This document shows positions 1 through 7,979 of a stretch of DNA of 64,000 nt, piece after piece (within the stretch, counting starts at the first letter, position 1; each line of letters opens with the position of its first letter). The notes under the pieces were generated by a model that saw nothing but the letters and a program-made list of their open reading frames with translations, was not told the DNA's origin and did not search any database. The stretch is from Paracoccaceae bacterium. GTDB taxonomy: Bacteria; Pseudomonadota; Alphaproteobacteria; Rhodobacterales; Rhodobacteraceae. Position numbers and translations under genes: made by a program. The stretch covers positions 31,121 through 95,120 of the forward strand of contig CANHLE010000003.1 in the NCBI GenBank assembly GCA_947461435.1. The letters run 5' to 3'.

Positions 1-384
1 GGCACCGCCGATGCCGCCTTCGGGGCTTGTGGTTCGTCCGAAGGTGACAAGGCCCGTGGCGCGCATGCGGGTGTAGATCGCCGAATCGAGGGAATAGCGG
101 GTGTTGGCAAACAGACGCGAGCCGTTGTGACTGGGAAAATCGCGCGCTTCGGCCCCCAGATCCTTGAGCAAGAAGGGCACACCGCGGAACGGACCCGCAG
201 GCAGCCCTTCGGCGATAGCCCGGCGCGCCACGTCTTCCTGAATCAAAACGACCGCATTCAGGGCTGGGTTGCGCGCCTCTACTGCGGCGAGGGCTGCATC
301 CAGCAGTTCGCTTGGCGACACCTCGCCCGAGGCGACCCAAGCCGCCAGTTCCGTTGCATCTTGTGCGCCCAGATCGCCGATCAT
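1..384 (-). CDS. Amidase-signature family enzyme (5' part only)
   Basis: This is the first 128 residues of an amidase; the gene runs off the left edge of the window. Amidase-signature enzymes hydrolyse or transfer amide groups with a Ser-cisSer-Lys triad. The helical opening (VSPSELLDAALAAVEARNP, residues 22-40) is typical. GVPFLLKDLG follows at 68-77, with Lys74 as the expected catalytic lysine, and then GRTTSPEGGIGG at 116-127. The two catalytic serines would lie beyond the edge, so activity cannot be judged. Start is the ATG at 384. Family members include GatA, allophanate hydrolase and aryl-acylamidases. The missing GatC/GatB neighbours and the GRTTSPEGG variant favour a metabolic amidase over GatA, but this is inference. 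Confidence 0.85.
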   Translation of the reverse strand, partial: MIGDLGAQDATELAAWVASGEVSPSELLDAALAAVEARNPALNAVVLIQEDVARRAIAEGLPAGPFRGVPFLLKDLGAEARDFPSHNGSRLFANTRYSLDSAIYTRMRATGLVTFGRTTSPEGGIGGA

Positions 385-484
385 CGTCTTGCTCCTATCC
401 GTTCGCTGTACAGTGGCCGTCCAAGCCCGTTTGTGCCATTCTGCCCGCGCCATGGGACAGGTCGCAATCGGGGCAAATGGCGAT

Positions 485-787
485 TCAGGGTGTGATCGTC
501 AGTTCTTGCCGCAAGCTTCCATCCGGGCGGAAGATCAGGAAACGGCTGTCTTGTGTCACCACGCCGATCCATCCCGGACCTTGGGTGATCGACAAGGGCT
601 TTGCGCCTTGGGGGAGGGCCAAACTTTGCGGAAGCGCGGGCAAAACATTGCCATCGGGCATACGGGTGACAAGCAGGCCGACCACGGTTATGACACCCAC
701 GATCATGGTGATCATCAAGACGGTCACCAAAGTTTTCAGAAATCTCAGTCCCGGCGGCAGCTGTGGCTCTTGTGTAGGATCAGACAT
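485..787 (-). CDS. Small single-pass membrane protein (DUF6476-like)
   Basis: A 100-residue protein. A short polar, proline-containing N-terminus (MSDPTQEPQLPPG) is followed by one hydrophobic segment at about residues 19-40 and a soluble tail of about 60 residues. The tail pattern (ITQGPGWIGVVTQDSRFLIFRPDG) resembles a small beta-rich extracytoplasmic domain. I recognise it as the kind of protein found beside rluA in Rhodobacterales genomes (DUF6476-type); its function is unknown. The ATG at 787 is preferred because an upstream extension would read through the body of the neighbouring rluA gene. The two divergent start codons share the sequence CATG. Confidence 0.7.
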   Translation of the reverse strand: MSDPTQEPQLPPGLRFLKTLVTVLMITMIVGVITVVGLLVTRMPDGNVLPALPQSLALPQGAKPLSITQGPGWIGVVTQDSRFLIFRPDGSLRQELTITP

Positions 788-1835
788 GGCTTTCCTTTCA
801 GGCGACGACGACGAGCTGGGCGAGGTCCTGCAGATCGTTCTGGGCGAAGACCCGCCCGAGCGTCTTGATAAGGCCCTTGCCGCTGCTGTGCCAGAGGACG
901 CGGCGCTGTCACGCTCTCGGCTGATGAAGATGATTGCCGAAGGGGACGTCTTTCGGGACGGGATGGCCATCACCGATCCCAAGACAAAAGTGCATGCGGG
1001 AGAGGCTTATGCTCTGCGGCTAGCCCCGGCGATTGCGGTGGAAACGAAGGCCGAAGACATTCCGCTGACGGTCATCTGGGAGGACGGCGATCTGATCGTG
1101 ATCGACAAGCCTGCCGGAATGGTTGTGCACCCGGCACCGGGAACACCCAGCGGCACCTTGGTGAACGCGCTGCTGCATCATTGCGGCGATACCTTGTCGG
1201 GCATTGGCGGCGAACGGCGGCCGGGCATTGTGCACCGCATTGATAAAGACACCACGGGGCTTTTGGTTGTGGCCAAGTCGGACCGGGCCCATCACGGTTT
1301 GGCCGCCCAATTTGAGGCCCATACCGTCAATCGCCATTATATGGCGGTCGTCCATGGGGTGCCGTCCGCTTACGATCCGCGTCTGCGCGGGATGCGCGGT
1401 GTGACCTTTGAGGCGGGCGGTATCTTGCGCATCGCGACGCATTTGGCGCGCCACAAGACCGACCGTCAACGGCAGGCGGTTGTCTGGGATCAGGGCCGGC
1501 ACGCGATCACGCGGGCGCATGTGGTGGAATCGTACCGCGATCAGGCCGCCTTGGTGGAATGTTGGCTTGAAACCGGGCGTACCCATCAGATTCGGGTGCA
1601 TATGGCCTATGGCGGGCATGGGTTGATCGGCGATCAAACCTATGGCGGCAAGCGGCGTTTGCCCGAAAAGCTGTTTGGTCCGGCGGCGGATTTGGCCAAT
1701 GGCTTTGCCCGTCAGGCGCTGCATGCGGCGACCTTGGGCTTTGATCATCCCGTTACGGGCGAGACGCTGAAGTTCTCATCACCTTTGCCGGGGGACATGG
1801 CGGCCTTGCTGGCGGGGCTGCGCGGCATGCCCTAA
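786..1835 (+). CDS. RluA/RluD-family 23S rRNA pseudouridine synthase
   Basis: A 349-residue pseudouridine synthase that isomerises specific uridines in 23S rRNA. An S4 RNA-binding domain spans about residues 24-75 (ERLDKALAAAVPEDAALSRS). The catalytic domain begins near 95 with VIWEDGDLIVIDKPAGMVVHP and carries the signature HRIDKDTTGLLVVAKS from residue 150, in which Asp153 is the catalytic aspartate. The late motif GRTHQIRVHMAYGGHGLIGD is also present. Length and the S4 domain fit RluC/RluD rather than the shorter RluA. The ATG at 786 lies directly before the conserved S4 region. Longer readings to the left run through the divergent gene and are not credible. No room is left for a promoter outside that neighbour. 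Confidence 0.9.
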   Translation: MAFLSGDDDELGEVLQIVLGEDPPERLDKALAAAVPEDAALSRSRLMKMIAEGDVFRDGMAITDPKTKVHAGEAYALRLAPAIAVETKAEDIPLTVIWEDGDLIVIDKPAGMVVHPAPGTPSGTLVNALLHHCGDTLSGIGGERRPGIVHRIDKDTTGLLVVAKSDRAHHGLAAQFEAHTVNRHYMAVVHGVPSAYDPRLRGMRGVTFEAGGILRIATHLARHKTDRQRQAVVWDQGRHAITRAHVVESYRDQAALVECWLETGRTHQIRVHMAYGGHGLIGDQTYGGKRRLPEKLFGPAADLANGFARQALHAATLGFDHPVTGETLKFSSPLPGDMAALLAGLRGMP

Positions 1836-2281
1836 CGGGCGAGCCACCCCAGCGCCAAGGCTTTGCGTGAAACCCACAACAAGCCTGCGGCAATCAGCAC
1901 AACCAGGCTGAGGATAACAACCTGCGGTGTTCCAAGGGCGGCGAAAACCCCGTGAATTGCGTCCCCGATCCAAAGGGCGATGTACCCAGCAAGGGACAGG
2001 GCGAAAACCAGAACCGACGTGGCCTTGCGCAAGGCAAGCAAGACGGCTCCCAAAACGCCGCCCAAGACGCCAACCGCAAAAGCCACCGTCATCCATGCCG
2101 GGTAGCCGAGCATGGCACTGGCCTGCTCGGCCGTCATGCCCGAGGCCGTCAAACTTTGCTGCGTGGCCCCAAGGCTGCCGATGAATTGCACCAGACCGAA
2201 CAGATTCCACGCGAGGCCAAGAGCCGCGGCGACCCAGAACCATTTTGCCGGCTTCGAAGAAAGGGTTGTTTCGGTTTGCAT
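1832..2281 (-). CDS. Small four-helix membrane protein
   Basis: A 149-residue integral membrane protein with four predicted transmembrane helices, at about residues 14-34, 65-86, 89-108 and 118-140. A hydrophilic loop (LTASGMTAEQASAMLGYPAW) follows the first helix. Homologous proteins are common in alphaproteobacteria and are sometimes labelled sugar transporter without evidence; I assign no function. The ATG at 2281 has GGAG nine bases upstream. The gene is divergent from the TetR-family regulator at 2371, and the space between them holds a perfect inverted repeat. It is therefore the most likely target of that regulator. Its stop codon overlaps that of the convergent pseudouridine synthase gene. 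Confidence 0.75.
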   Translation of the reverse strand: MQTETTLSSKPAKWFWVAAALGLAWNLFGLVQFIGSLGATQQSLTASGMTAEQASAMLGYPAWMTVAFAVGVLGGVLGAVLLALRKATSVLVFALSLAGYIALWIGDAIHGVFAALGTPQVVILSLVVLIAAGLLWVSRKALALGWLAR

Positions 2282-2330
2282 TCTGACTTCATCTCCTAAG
2301 CTTGGGATTGCGGATGCGCGTTGGGTTGCT

Positions 2331-2354
2331 TAATGATTATGACCGCAATCATTA
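2331..2354. promoter_or_regulatory. Inverted repeat, probable TetR operator
   Basis: TAATGATT (2331-2338) and its exact complement AATCATTA (2347-2354) flank an 8-nt spacer. The palindrome lies between the divergent 4-TM protein gene and the TetR-type gene, 17 nt before the latter's start. Position and symmetry are those expected of a self-regulating TetR operator; binding is inferred. Confidence 0.65.
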
Positions 2355-2370
2355 GATTGGGAGACGTGGC

Positions 2371-2958
2371 TTGGTCAAGCTTAACAAAGATGAGACCGAG
2401 AAAAATCATGCGGCGCTTATGGCGGCCGCAAGTGAAGACATTCGCAGAAATGGGATCGGCGCAGCATCCGTTGCCGACATTGCAAAGTCGGCCGGGCTGA
2501 CACACGGCGCTGTCTATCGCCGGTTTCCCAGCAAGGCGGCCCTTGCGGCCGAAGTCGTGACGCAAGACTTTGACAGAATCGTCAACCTTCTGACCCAGAT
2601 GGCCAGCCTTGATGATGGATTTGCGGCCTATGTTACGGCCTATCTGGGCCCGGGCCACCGCGATTACTTTCCATGGGGTTGCCCGGCGGCGCCGCTCGCC
2701 TCGGAAATCGCGCGCGTCGAGATGGAAGTGCAACAGGCGTTCTGTGATGGGTTGAAGCGCAATCTTGATGGGATCGCCGCCCTGGACAAGGATGCCGACC
2801 GCACCGCGGCCCAGGCCCGCGCGATGGTTGCCCTTGCCACATTGGTCGGTTCCCTGTCCTTGGCCCGCGCGTGCAAGGCAAGTGATCCCGAATTGTCGGA
2901 TGGATTCCTGACACAGGCGCGCGACGCACTTTTGCGCAACCGCAACCCGGAAACGTGA
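2371..2958 (+). CDS. TetR/AcrR-family transcriptional repressor
   Basis: A 195-residue one-component regulator. The N-terminal helix-turn-helix is clear: ASVADIAKSAGLTHGAVYRR followed by FPSKAALAAEVV, at about residues 32-62, as in TetR/AcrR proteins. The C-terminal ligand domain contains GCPAAPLASEIARVE, a pattern of the group whose inducers are often small electrophiles or hydrophobic compounds. A TTG start at 2371 is used; GGGAGA sits six bases upstream and no in-frame ATG precedes the DNA-binding domain. The upstream palindrome at 2331-2354 suggests autoregulation and control of the divergent membrane protein gene. The ligand is unknown. Confidence 0.85.
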   Translation: MVKLNKDETEKNHAALMAAASEDIRRNGIGAASVADIAKSAGLTHGAVYRRFPSKAALAAEVVTQDFDRIVNLLTQMASLDDGFAAYVTAYLGPGHRDYFPWGCPAAPLASEIARVEMEVQQAFCDGLKRNLDGIAALDKDADRTAAQARAMVALATLVGSLSLARACKASDPELSDGFLTQARDALLRNRNPET

Positions 2959-2993
2959 CCGACGGGCACTTGCTGCAAGAAAACACCGACTTT

Positions 2994-3011
2994 TCGGCGG
3001 AAATCCGCCGA
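2994..3011 (+). terminator. Short hairpin after the TetR gene
   Basis: TCGGCGG and CCGCCGA pair as a 7-bp stem with an AAAT loop, 36 nt after the TetR stop. No T-run follows, so intrinsic termination is doubtful. The rest of 2959-3192 shows no gene. Confidence 0.35.
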
Positions 3012-3192
3012 GTGACCGCTCCCGCTGCAACGCAGCATATCCACAGAATTGGAACAGGTGTAATCGGACCGCTTGCCGCAGTGCCGGCGACCCATACGGA
3101 GCATCCGTTCGCCCCTGCCAGGGCATGCCCACTACTTCAATCGCCGGGTTTGCGATTTGATGCATCGGGCGGCACACCCCACGTCATAACCA

Positions 3193-5199
3193 ATGTTGGA
3201 AATCATGATCTACGACCCTGTCCGCCCTGCGGACCCTAAAGTTTTGGCCAATGATGATGCAGGCGATCTGGATATCGCCGACTATTTGCGGGCCGCCGAG
3301 GCGGACCTGCACGAGGAAACCGCCCTGCCAGAGGCACAGCGGCAAAGCTTTGCGGCCTTGCTGATTGGCGCTGTTGGTGTTGTCTACGGTGATATTGGCA
3401 CAAGCCCCATCTATGCCTTCCGCGAGGCGCTGCGTGCGACGTCATCAGACGGCTCGGCGGCGGTTGGCCGGCCCGAGGTGTTGGGTGTGCTGTCGCTTTT
3501 GATCTGGACGCTGATTTTGATCGTAACGGTCAAATATGTCTTTGTTCTGCTGCGTGCCGACAACCGGGGAGAGGGCGGCATTTTGGCACTTTATACGCTT
3601 GTTCGTCTGGCCGCGCGGCGCCGATCGGTGCCTGTTTTGATCTTGGCGATGGCAGGCGCGGCCTTGTTTGCGGGTGATGCTGCCATCACGCCGGCGATTT
3701 CGGTTTTGTCCGCCGTTGAGGGGATGGAACTGATCTTGCCCAGTTTGAACCCGTGGATTTTGCCCGTGACCTTGGCTGTTCTTGTGGGATTGTTCGTTGC
3801 ACAAAGGCGCGGCACAGCCTCGGTCGCGGGTCTTTTCGGTCCGGTGACCGTGGTTTGGTTTTTGGCGCTGGCCGGACTTGGCCTATGGCACATGGCGGCC
3901 AACCCCGGAGTTTTGGCGGCCTTCAACCCGGTTTGGGGCGTTCAGTTTCTGGCAAACCATCTGGGGGTTTCGATGGTGGTCCTTGGCGCGGTGTTTCTGG
4001 CCGTGACGGGGGGCGAGGCGCTGTATGCCGATCTGGGGCATTTTGGCCGCAAACCGATCATGGCTGCGTGGTTTGTACTTGTCTTTCCGGCCCTTGTCTT
4101 GAACTACCTTGGGCAGGGGGCCTTGGTACTGTCCAATCCATCGGCCGCTGAAAACCCGTTCTTCAGCATGACACCAGAATGGGGCCTGCCGGTGTTGGTG
4201 ATTTTGGCCACAGCGGCCACAGTTATCGCCAGTCAGGCCGTGATTTCGGGCGCGTTTTCCATGGCACGGGCCGCTATCCAGCTGGGTTTCTTGCCGCGCC
4301 TGACCATTCGCCATACGGCCGAAGGTCAATCGGGACAGATCTATATCGGGGCGGTCAATTGGTTGCTTTTGGGCGGGGTGATCTGGCTTGTTGTCAGCTT
4401 TGGCTCCTCTGGGGCTTTGGCGTCGGCCTATGGGATCGCCGTCAGCGGGACGATGGTGCTGACCACCGTGCTTGGCTTTTTGTATATCCTGCGCTCTGGC
4501 GTCATCGCGCCGTGGCTTGCCGTGGTATTCATCGCCCCGATCGCGGCGATAGAGACCGGGTTTCTGGCCGCCAATCTGACCAAATTGCACGATGGCGGCT
4601 ATGTGCCGGTGATCGTGGCGGTTGTTCTGGGGGCGCTGATGTGGGCGTGGTGGCGCGGGACGCAAAAGGCGCAGGCGCGCGCGCGAAAATTGGCGATCGA
4701 CACGCGAAGCTTTGTGCGATCGATGCGCAGCAGTTCGGTTCTGGCCATCCCAGGCACCGCGTTCTTCTTGACCTCTGATCCGGATATCGTGCCTTCCGCC
4801 TTGTTGCACAACATCAAGCATAACCGCGTCCTGCACGAACAAACCGTTCTTTTGACGGTTGAGACGCTGCGGGTGCCCTTTGCCTCCGCCGAAGAGCGCG
4901 CCCAGATCGAGCGTTTGGGCGGCCCTTTCGTGCGGTTGAGCCTGCGCTTTGGTTTCATGGAAACGCCCAATGTTTCAAAGGCCATTTCATCGGCGCGCCG
5001 GGCCGGATTGAAGTTTGACGTGATGGCGTCAACGTTCTTTTTGGGCCGCAAACGCACCGTTCTGCGCGGCAAGGTCGGCCCTAGTCGCGGGATGGACGTG
5101 CTGTACGCGGTGACGGCGCGGTTTGCGGCAGATCCGACCGATTTTTATCACTTGCCGCGCGACCGTGTCGTGGAATTGGGCGAGCGCGTTGCGATGTGA
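3193..5199 (+). CDS. kup: Kup-type low-affinity potassium transporter
   Basis: A 668-residue KUP/HAK/KT family potassium uptake protein of the inner membrane, thought to work as a K+/H+ symporter. The signature YGDIGTSPIYAFREAL occurs at residues 65-80, followed by about twelve hydrophobic segments. GDAAITPAISVLSAVEG and the hydrophilic C-terminal domain (from about residue 490, with HNIKHNRVLHEQTVLLTV) are characteristic. A polar N-terminal extension of about 50 residues precedes the first helix. Two ATGs compete, at 3193 and 3205, neither with a strong ribosome site; the longer is given. The gene stands alone, with non-coding sequence on both sides. Confidence 0.93.
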   Translation: MLEIMIYDPVRPADPKVLANDDAGDLDIADYLRAAEADLHEETALPEAQRQSFAALLIGAVGVVYGDIGTSPIYAFREALRATSSDGSAAVGRPEVLGVLSLLIWTLILIVTVKYVFVLLRADNRGEGGILALYTLVRLAARRRSVPVLILAMAGAALFAGDAAITPAISVLSAVEGMELILPSLNPWILPVTLAVLVGLFVAQRRGTASVAGLFGPVTVVWFLALAGLGLWHMAANPGVLAAFNPVWGVQFLANHLGVSMVVLGAVFLAVTGGEALYADLGHFGRKPIMAAWFVLVFPALVLNYLGQGALVLSNPSAAENPFFSMTPEWGLPVLVILATAATVIASQAVISGAFSMARAAIQLGFLPRLTIRHTAEGQSGQIYIGAVNWLLLGGVIWLVVSFGSSGALASAYGIAVSGTMVLTTVLGFLYILRSGVIAPWLAVVFIAPIAAIETGFLAANLTKLHDGGYVPVIVAVVLGALMWAWWRGTQKAQARARKLAIDTRSFVRSMRSSSVLAIPGTAFFLTSDPDIVPSALLHNIKHNRVLHEQTVLLTVETLRVPFASAEERAQIERLGGPFVRLSLRFGFMETPNVSKAISSARRAGLKFDVMASTFFLGRKRTVLRGKVGPSRGMDVLYAVTARFAADPTDFYHLPRDRVVELGERVAM

Positions 5200-5297
5200 C
5201 CTTGTGCCCATGACGAGATCGTGATCGGGATGTAACACACCTTCACATTAGCATCCGCGATCCCAAATAGATGATAAGAAATTGACGGGGGTCCCCT

Positions 5298-5325
5298 CTT
5301 GAACGGCGGCGGCGGGCTTCCTAAA
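5298..5325 (+). promoter_or_regulatory. Possible heat-shock (RpoH-type) promoter of rpoH
   Basis: CTTGAA at 5298-5303 and CCTAAA at 5320-5325, 16 nt apart, resemble the -35 (CTTG) and -10 elements of alphaproteobacterial sigma-32 promoters. They lie about 55 nt before the rpoH start. Self-activation of rpoH is known in the group, but this is only a pattern match. Confidence 0.25.
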
Positions 5326-5380
5326 TCGGGTCAACCCCCGGGGGCCGCAATCGGACCCGGGCAAAAAGGGAGCGTCAAAC

Positions 5381-6277
5381 GTGAGCACCTATGCCAATCT
5401 GCCTGCCCCATCCCCCGAACAGGGGCTGAACCGGTACATGCAGGAAATCCGCAAGTTCCCCATGCTGGAACCGGAAGAAGAATATATGCTGGCGAAGGCT
5501 TGGGTGGATCACGAAGATCCCAAGGCCGCGCATCGTCTTGTGACCAGCCATCTGCGATTGGCGGCGAAAATTGCCATGGGTTACCGCGGCTATGGACTGC
5601 CGCAAGCCGAGGTGATTTCCGAAGCCAATGTCGGGTTGATGCAGGCGGTCAAGCGGTTCGACCCCGAAAAGGGCTTTCGGCTTGCGACCTATGCCATGTG
5701 GTGGATTCGCGCCTCGATCCAGGAATACATCCTGCGGTCCTGGTCCCTGGTTAAGCTGGGCACGACGAGCGCGCAGAAGAAACTGTTCTTCAATCTGCGC
5801 AAGGCCAAGGCCAAAGTTGGTGCGCTGGAAGAGGGCGATTTGCGCCCGGAAAATGTGACGAAGATCGCGCATGATCTGTCGGTGTCCGAAGAGGAAGTGG
5901 TGGCAATGAACCGCCGCCTTGCCGGGTCTGATGCCAGCCTGAACGTGACCGTCGGCAGCGATGGCGACAGCACCACCCAGTGGCAAGACTGGCTGGAGGA
6001 CGAAGACAGTGATCAGGCGGGCGCCTATGCTGAAAAGGACGAATTTGACACCCGCATTGCGCTTTTGACCGAGGCTATGTCGGCGTTGAATGAGCGTGAG
6101 CGGGATGTTTTGGCCAAGCGGCGTTTGGCCGAAGATCCGATCACGCTGGAAGAACTGTCTGAAAGCTATGGCGTCAGCCGCGAACGCATTCGCCAGATCG
6201 AAGTGCGCGCGTTTGAGAAGTTGCAAGAGCGCATGCGCCTGCTGGCCAAGGGCAAGGGTATGGTGGTTCCGGCCTGA
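5381..6277 (+). CDS. rpoH: RNA polymerase sigma factor RpoH (sigma-32)
   Basis: A 298-residue alternative sigma factor for heat-shock and stress promoters. Region 1.2/2.1 starts early (EQGLNRYMQEIRKFPML). Region 2 holds HLRLAAKIAMGYRGYGLP and KGFRLATYAMWWIRASIQEYI (about 57-117). The RpoH box QKKLFFNLR at 132-140 identifies RpoH rather than RpoD. Region 4 ends with the helix-turn-helix ITLEELSESYGVSRERIRQIE. The start is GTG at 5381, with GGGAG upstream, and matches the N-terminus of rhodobacterial RpoH proteins. Rhodobacteria often have two RpoH copies; which paralogue this is cannot be settled from one copy. A strong hairpin follows the gene. Confidence 0.95.
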   Translation: MSTYANLPAPSPEQGLNRYMQEIRKFPMLEPEEEYMLAKAWVDHEDPKAAHRLVTSHLRLAAKIAMGYRGYGLPQAEVISEANVGLMQAVKRFDPEKGFRLATYAMWWIRASIQEYILRSWSLVKLGTTSAQKKLFFNLRKAKAKVGALEEGDLRPENVTKIAHDLSVSEEEVVAMNRRLAGSDASLNVTVGSDGDSTTQWQDWLEDEDSDQAGAYAEKDEFDTRIALLTEAMSALNERERDVLAKRRLAEDPITLEELSESYGVSRERIRQIEVRAFEKLQERMRLLAKGKGMVVPA

Positions 6278-6304
6278 TACCGGCCCGGCGCGGACAAGGT
6301 TTGA

Positions 6305-6337
6305 CGCGGGCACGATGATCGTGCCCGCGGTCTTGTT
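6305..6337 (+). terminator. Intrinsic terminator after rpoH
   Basis: CGCGGGCACGA (6305-6315) and TCGTGCCCGCG (6319-6329) form an 11-bp GC-rich stem with a 3-nt loop, followed by the T-rich GTCTTGTT. It lies 27 nt after the rpoH stop and separates it from psd. Confidence 0.8.
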
Positions 6338-6411
6338 CGGTGCTGCGGCCTTGCTCTGCCCCCGTCAGAACGATAAAGACATAGTCTGATCACAAGAAGG
6401 ACGCGCGCGAG

Positions 6412-7110
6412 ATGGCAATGAATCTGAAAGACAGCTTCTTGCCGCCCATGCATCCTGAAGGGCGCAAGTTTGTCGCGATCTTTGCGGCCATCACGGTTGT
6501 TCTTTTCCTGATCTGGCATGTCTTGGGCTGGATCGGAATCGGTCTGACCATCTGGTGCTATTACTTCTTTCGCGATCCGGTACGCTCTGTTCCGACGGGG
6601 GACAGCCTTGTTCTGTCACCGGCCGATGGGGTTGTGTCCTTGATCGAACAGGTCGCACCGCCAACGGGCCTTGGGATGGATTCGGCGCCGCTTTGGCGGG
6701 TTTCTGTATTCATGTCGGTGTTCAATTGCCATGTGAACCGGGCCGTGACGCGTGCCACGGTCGGGGCGGTGGCCTATCATCCGGGCGCATTTTTGTCGGC
6801 CAGTCTTGATAAGGCCAGTGAAGAAAACGAGCGAAATGCCGTGCGGTTTGACTTGGCGGATGGCCGCCAGATCGCGGTGGTGCAAATCGCCGGTCTGATC
6901 GCGCGGCGGATTGTCTGTTGGGTCAGCCCCGGCACCGTATTGCGCGCAGGAGAGCGGTTTGGCCTGATCCGGTTCGGATCGCGGTTGGATATCTATTTGC
7001 CGCCGGGGGTGAACCCCTTTGTCAGTCTGGGCCAAACCATGGTCGCCGGCGAGACGGTGATCGCCGATCTGTCCAGCACAGCGCCTGCTGCAGCCTGCCG
7101 GCGTGATTGA
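6412..7110 (+). CDS. psd: Phosphatidylserine decarboxylase proenzyme
   Basis: A 232-residue short-type (archaeal-like) phosphatidylserine decarboxylase, which makes phosphatidylethanolamine at the inner membrane. A hydrophobic N-terminal hairpin (about residues 20-50) is followed by the conserved [14 protein letters not shown] (Asp72) and FNCHVNR (His107). The self-cleavage site is FGS at residues 188-190, where Ser190 becomes the pyruvoyl group; this family uses GS where the E. coli type uses LGST. The 232-residue length fits the short class. ATG at 6412. pssA begins 3 nt after the stop, so the two steps from CDP-diacylglycerol to phosphatidylethanolamine are co-transcribed, in the reverse of pathway order. 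Confidence 0.94.
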   Translation: MAMNLKDSFLPPMHPEGRKFVAIFAAITVVLFLIWHVLGWIGIGLTIWCYYFFRDPVRSVPTGDSLVLSPADGVVSLIEQVAPPTGLGMDSAPLWRVSVFMSVFNCHVNRAVTRATVGAVAYHPGAFLSASLDKASEENERNAVRFDLADGRQIAVVQIAGLIARRIVCWVSPGTVLRAGERFGLIRFGSRLDIYLPPGVNPFVSLGQTMVAGETVIADLSSTAPAAACRRD

Positions 7111-7113
7111 GCC

Positions 7114-7872
7114 ATGCCAGACCCCAAGCGCGAAATTGCCCTTGTCCAGTTTTTGCCAAATGCGATGACGCTTGGGGCCATTGCGGCCGGGGTTACGGCG
7201 CTGCGGATGGCCTTTGCGGGCAACCTTGATCTGGCGATGTTGTTGATATTGCTGGCGGCCATTCTGGATGGGCTGGATGGCCGTATTGCCCGGGCGCTGG
7301 GCAGCGAAAGCCTGATTGGTGCCGAACTGGATTCCTTGGCCGATCTGGTGAACTTTGGCGTCGCCCCGGCCTTTATTCTGGGGGTTTGGTCGCTTTTGGA
7401 CGTGCCTATCTTGGGCTGGGGGGCGGCCCTGTTTTACGTGATCTGTGCGGCGTTGCGGTTGGCCCGGTTCAATGTGGGCCTTAAATCAGGGACGGTGCAT
7501 GACCCGAGGTTCTTTACCGGCGTTCCGTCGCCGGCAGGGGCCTTGCTGGCGCTGACGCCGATCATCCTGTCCAATGCGTTTCCGATGCTGACGCCGCCCG
7601 GGCTGGTGTGTGCGATGTGGCTGATCGGTTGCGGGATCTTGATGATCAGCACGCTGCCGAGCTTTTCCTTGAAAATGCGGATCCCGCGCGCTTGGAAACG
7701 GCCGGGCCTGTTCCTGTTGGCCGGTGTTTTTGCATTTTTGGTGTTTTTCCCATGGTCTACCTTGTTCGTCTTCAACATGGCGTATCTGTTGTCGATCCCT
7801 GTTGCGATGCGCAAGGCGGCCGAAGCTGCCAAGAACCGCACGGAAAGCCCCGCAAACGTGGCGGGCAAGTAA
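7114..7872 (+). CDS. pssA: CDP-diacylglycerol--serine O-phosphatidyltransferase
   Basis: A 252-residue membrane enzyme that joins CDP-diacylglycerol and serine to give phosphatidylserine, the substrate of the adjacent decarboxylase. The CDP-alcohol phosphotransferase motif is complete: Asp52, Asp55-Gly56, Ala59-Arg60, Gly69, Asp73 and Asp77 (LDGLDGRIARALGS, then GAELDSLAD). Six to eight hydrophobic segments follow, ending in a short basic tail. The start ATG at 7114 directly follows the psd stop. Length and motif spacing fit type II PssA rather than PgsA, and the pairing with psd supports this. Confidence 0.93.
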   Translation: MPDPKREIALVQFLPNAMTLGAIAAGVTALRMAFAGNLDLAMLLILLAAILDGLDGRIARALGSESLIGAELDSLADLVNFGVAPAFILGVWSLLDVPILGWGAALFYVICAALRLARFNVGLKSGTVHDPRFFTGVPSPAGALLALTPIILSNAFPMLTPPGLVCAMWLIGCGILMISTLPSFSLKMRIPRAWKRPGLFLLAGVFAFLVFFPWSTLFVFNMAYLLSIPVAMRKAAEAAKNRTESPANVAGK

Positions 7873-7979
7873 CGCTGCGGCAATTTCTTCGCCCCGGGCG
7901 GGCGTGATTTGAAGCAATGGTTTGAATTATCAAGATTTATCGGGCATACGGCGGGAATACACCTTCTGGGGGGAAGAAC

